Origin: Flagellimonas profundi
GTDB taxonomy: Bacteria; Bacteroidota; Bacteroidia; Flavobacteriales; Flavobacteriaceae
Direction of reading: 5' to 3'
Assembly: GCF_017313275.1 (NCBI RefSeq)
Contig: NZ_JAFLNM010000002.1
Coordinates: 668,455-732,454 of the forward strand
DNA: 64,000 nt
Within the stretch, counting starts at the first letter, position 1. Every line of letters begins with the position of its first letter. The notes under the pieces are model-generated. The model was not told the origin of the DNA and did not search any database. It saw only the letters and a program-made list of their open reading frames with translations. Made by a program: the position numbers and the translations under genes. Below, in pieces: positions 61,718-64,000 of this stretch.

Positions 61718-62992
61718 ATGCAGATTACTCATATAACTAAAAGGGATTTTAGTACGCAAGAATTTGATTTACACAAGATTACAAATGCAATCTTGAAAGC
61801 CATGACAGCTGTGGAGCATGGCCAGATCACCGATGCGCAGACCATTGCCAGCAACGTAAATAAAGTGTTGTTGGAGAGAAAAAGTCAAGATGAACATTAT
61901 TTGCCGACCGTAGAGGAAGTTCAAGATGTTGTGGAGAACGAACTCATGGATAGTGAGTTCCACAATGCGGCAAAAGCCTACATTATTTATAGGAACAAAA
62001 GGGCTCAGATGCGTGAGTCGGATATTTTCGAGAAACGTATCAACCTGAAGCCTTACGAGTATCCACAATTATATGAGTACGTACCGGCAATCCGACACTC
62101 ATACTGGATTCATACCGAATTCAATTTCACGAGTGACATCCAGGATTTTAAATCCGGGTTGACGGAGGTTGAGCGAAGTGCCATCAAAAACACCATGCTT
62201 GCCATTTCACAAATAGAAGTAGCGGTAAAAACGTTCTGGGGAGATATCTACCACAGAATGCCCAAACCAGAAATAGGTTCTGTTGGAGCCACCTTTGCCG
62301 AAAGTGAAGTTCGTCACCACGATGCGTATTCACACCTATTGGAAATTTTGGGATTGAACAGGGAGTTCGAGACCCTGAAGAAAAAGCCTGTGATCATGAA
62401 AAGGGTGCAGTATTTGGAGACTGCACTTAAAAATGCAAAAAGTGAGAACAACAAGGAGTATGCAGAATCCATTTTGCTCTTCTCTCTTTTTATTGAGCAC
62501 GTTTCCCTATTCTCCCAGTTTTTGATCATTATGGCATTCAATAAGCACAAAAACGTATTGAAGGGGATTTCCAATGTTGTTGAGGCCACTTCCAAAGAAG
62601 AGCAGATCCATGGAGATTTTGGTATTGATGTGATCAACATCATCAAAAAAGAACACCCAGAGTGGTTCGATGATGAATACAAGGCAATGATTCAGGATAT
62701 CTGTGAGAAAGCATTTGATGCGGAGAGTAAAATAGTGGATTGGATTTTTGAGGCGGGTGAACTGGATTTCTTGCCAAAAAATTTGGTGAACGAATTCATC
62801 AAAAACAGATTCAACAATTCATTGGAGAGCATCGGAATCTCCAAAATATTCGATGTTGACCAAAAACTATTGGAGCAGACCGAATGGTTCGATGACGAAA
62901 TCATTGGAACAAAACACGGAGACTTTTTTGTAAAAAGATCCATCAACTATAGCAAAAGAACACAAAGTATAACTAGCGACGACCTTTTTTAA
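61718..62992 (+). CDS. nrdB: Ribonucleotide reductase subunit NrdB with N-terminal ATP-cone
   Basis: A 424-residue class I radical subunit. Residues 1 to about 98 are an ATP-cone ('MQITHITKRDFSTQEFDLHKITNAILKAM', 'VVENELMDSEFHNAAKAYIIYRNKR'), normally found in NrdA. The ferritin-like core follows with metal ligands E167, E197, H200, E260, E295 and H298, and Tyr204 at the radical-tyrosine position. The C-terminal 'SITSDDLF' tail is the usual NrdA contact. In Leeuwenhoekiella such a cone turns the enzyme off with dATP through NrdB oligomers, and the metal site is dimanganese (class Id). It precedes nrdA by 3 bases. Confidence 0.95.
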   Translation: MQITHITKRDFSTQEFDLHKITNAILKAMTAVEHGQITDAQTIASNVNKVLLERKSQDEHYLPTVEEVQDVVENELMDSEFHNAAKAYIIYRNKRAQMRESDIFEKRINLKPYEYPQLYEYVPAIRHSYWIHTEFNFTSDIQDFKSGLTEVERSAIKNTMLAISQIEVAVKTFWGDIYHRMPKPEIGSVGATFAESEVRHHDAYSHLLEILGLNREFETLKKKPVIMKRVQYLETALKNAKSENNKEYAESILLFSLFIEHVSLFSQFLIIMAFNKHKNVLKGISNVVEATSKEEQIHGDFGIDVINIIKKEHPEWFDDEYKAMIQDICEKAFDAESKIVDWIFEAGELDFLPKNLVNEFIKNRFNNSLESIGISKIFDVDQKLLEQTEWFDDEIIGTKHGDFFVKRSINYSKRTQSITSDDLF

Positions 62993-62995
62993 ATT

Positions 62996-64000
62996 ATGGA
63001 GAAGAGAACACAAATAACCCCGACCACTGACCAAAAACAAGACAACAAAACACAAGAACTTGTAAACGCAAGAAAGGATACCTTGTCCAAACTCAAAAGT
63101 GAAGAAGGCAAGGGATTTGAATGGTTGAACGAATATAGCCGCCAATTTTTGGCATCAGGATACCTTACCGAAGGGGTGAGCCCGGAGGAACGTATCCGTG
63201 AGATTGGAGATAGGGCAGAGGAGATTTTGCAGATTCCGGGGTATTCGGACAAATTCTACGGCTACATGTCCGAAGGGTTCTTCTCATTGGCTTCTCCTGT
63301 ATGGTCCAATTTTGGGAAAAAGCGTGGGTTGCCCATCAGTTGCTTTGGCTCCCATATCGACGATGATATGGGGAACATCCTTTACACCCAGTCAGAGGTG
63401 GGGATGATGTCCAAACTTGGGGGTGGAACATCTGGTTTTTTCGGTAAGATCAGGCACAGGGGAGCACCTGTTAAAAACAACGGACAGGCTTCTGGAGCTG
63501 TGCATATTATGCAGTTGTTCGAATCCATGGTCGATGTGGTAAGTCAAGGATCGGTTCGTCGCGGTCGCTTTTCTCCATATTTACCTATTGACCATAAGGA
63601 CATTATGGAATTCTTGGAAATCGGAACCGAAGGAAACCCTATCCAACAATTGACCCACGGTGTAACGGTGACGAACCAATGGATGCAGGAAATGATCGAG
63701 GGCGATCTTGAAAAAAGAACCATTTGGGCCAAAGTGCTGCAGCGTAGAGGAGAAATGGGATACCCATATGTGTTCTTCTCCGACAATGCCAACGATGGGG
63801 CCGCGGATGTTTATAAAGATAAGAACCACCGTATCCACGCCAGTAACCTGTGCACGGAAATCATGTTGCCATCCAACGATGACTGGTCTTTTGTATGTGT
63901 GCTTTCCAGTATCAACCTGATGCATTACGACAAATGGAAAAAGACGGATGCCGTGGAGACCATGGTTCACTTCCTGGATGCCGTGATCACCGAGTTTATC
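62996..64000 (+). CDS. nrdA: Ribonucleoside-diphosphate reductase alpha subunit (3' end outside window)
   Basis: The frame runs from ATG 62996 through base 64000 (335 codons shown). After a short N-terminus it goes straight into the ten-stranded barrel: 'LASPVWSNFGKKRGLPISCFG' (the substrate-reducing Cys), 'TSGFFGKIRHRGAP' and 'SNLCTEIMLP' (Asn284, Cys286, Glu288, the radical-transfer Cys). No ATP-cone is present in its first 80 residues, which fits the cone being on NrdB. The two genes are translationally coupled. Confidence 0.95.
   Translation, partial: MEKRTQITPTTDQKQDNKTQELVNARKDTLSKLKSEEGKGFEWLNEYSRQFLASGYLTEGVSPEERIREIGDRAEEILQIPGYSDKFYGYMSEGFFSLASPVWSNFGKKRGLPISCFGSHIDDDMGNILYTQSEVGMMSKLGGGTSGFFGKIRHRGAPVKNNGQASGAVHIMQLFESMVDVVSQGSVRRGRFSPYLPIDHKDIMEFLEIGTEGNPIQQLTHGVTVTNQWMQEMIEGDLEKRTIWAKVLQRRGEMGYPYVFFSDNANDGAADVYKDKNHRIHASNLCTEIMLPSNDDWSFVCVLSSINLMHYDKWKKTDAVETMVHFLDAVITEFI

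Overview
The window is chromosomal DNA of a member of Bacteroidota, most likely a marine Flavobacteriaceae of the Muricauda/Flagellimonas/Zobellia type. The evidence is a type IX secretion C-terminal sorting domain, FecI/FecR/STN-TonB receptor regulation, DUF1800/DUF1501 pairs, promoters with the Bacteroidota -7 motif TAnnTTTG, and a ribonucleotide reductase small subunit with an N-terminal ATP-cone as described for Leeuwenhoekiella. I cannot name a species from the sequence alone.

Layout. 1-8.2 kb: a DUF1501/DUF1800 pair, YraN nuclease-fold protein, a small ACT-like protein, a large membrane-anchored protein with a YwqK/MORN tail, a secreted serine hydrolase and a small lipoprotein. 8.2-12.3 kb: mfd, flanked by dispersed palindromic repeats and by a stub of a deleted serine-hydrolase paralogue. 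12.3-18 kb: the four-gene ligase-associated DNA repair operon (exonuclease, ATP-dependent ligase, Lhr-like helicase, PdeM). 18-26.5 kb: housekeeping genes (TerB-like protein, fructose bisphosphatase, aspartate kinase, an OlsF-like ornithine-lipid synthase, acetyltransferases, small enzymes). 25.2-33.9 kb: a long minus-strand run (2-hydroxyacid dehydrogenase, cupin, MgtE, RsmA, GGCT-like, DUF4286, TPR protein, SerS, remnant of an HTTM gene, RibF). 33.9-38.4 kb: a secreted T9SS metalloprotease translationally coupled to a surface lipoprotein. 38.4-40.7 kb: pth, rplY, prs.

40.9-51.0 kb is an integrated mobilizable element inserted in the 3' end of a tRNA-Leu(CAA) gene. It is bounded by a 15-bp direct repeat and organised like Bacteroides NBU elements: HTH/excisionase-like protein, VapE/P4-type helicase, Toprim primase, MobC, relaxase, accessory membrane protein, cargo (TerC-family exporter, Cys-rich DUF6660-like protein, TonB receptor), tyrosine integrase. 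It carries a dense cluster of ACCTA/TAGGT pentamers between helicase and primase (candidate replication origin), matching GTGACGG boxes at both ends (candidate recombinase arm sites), and an integrase with non-canonical catalytic residues.

51-64 kb: a sigma/FecR/STN-TonB receptor operon; a plus-strand operon of thioredoxin, ApbE, DUF4266 lipoprotein, DUF3570 barrel, LTA-synthase-like transferase and diacylglycerol kinase; then nrdB with an ATP-cone and the start of an nrdA that lacks one. The most interesting items are the NBU-like element with its internal sites, the ApbE/DUF4266/DUF3570 module, the synthase/kinase lipid pair, and the nrdB-borne allosteric domain.
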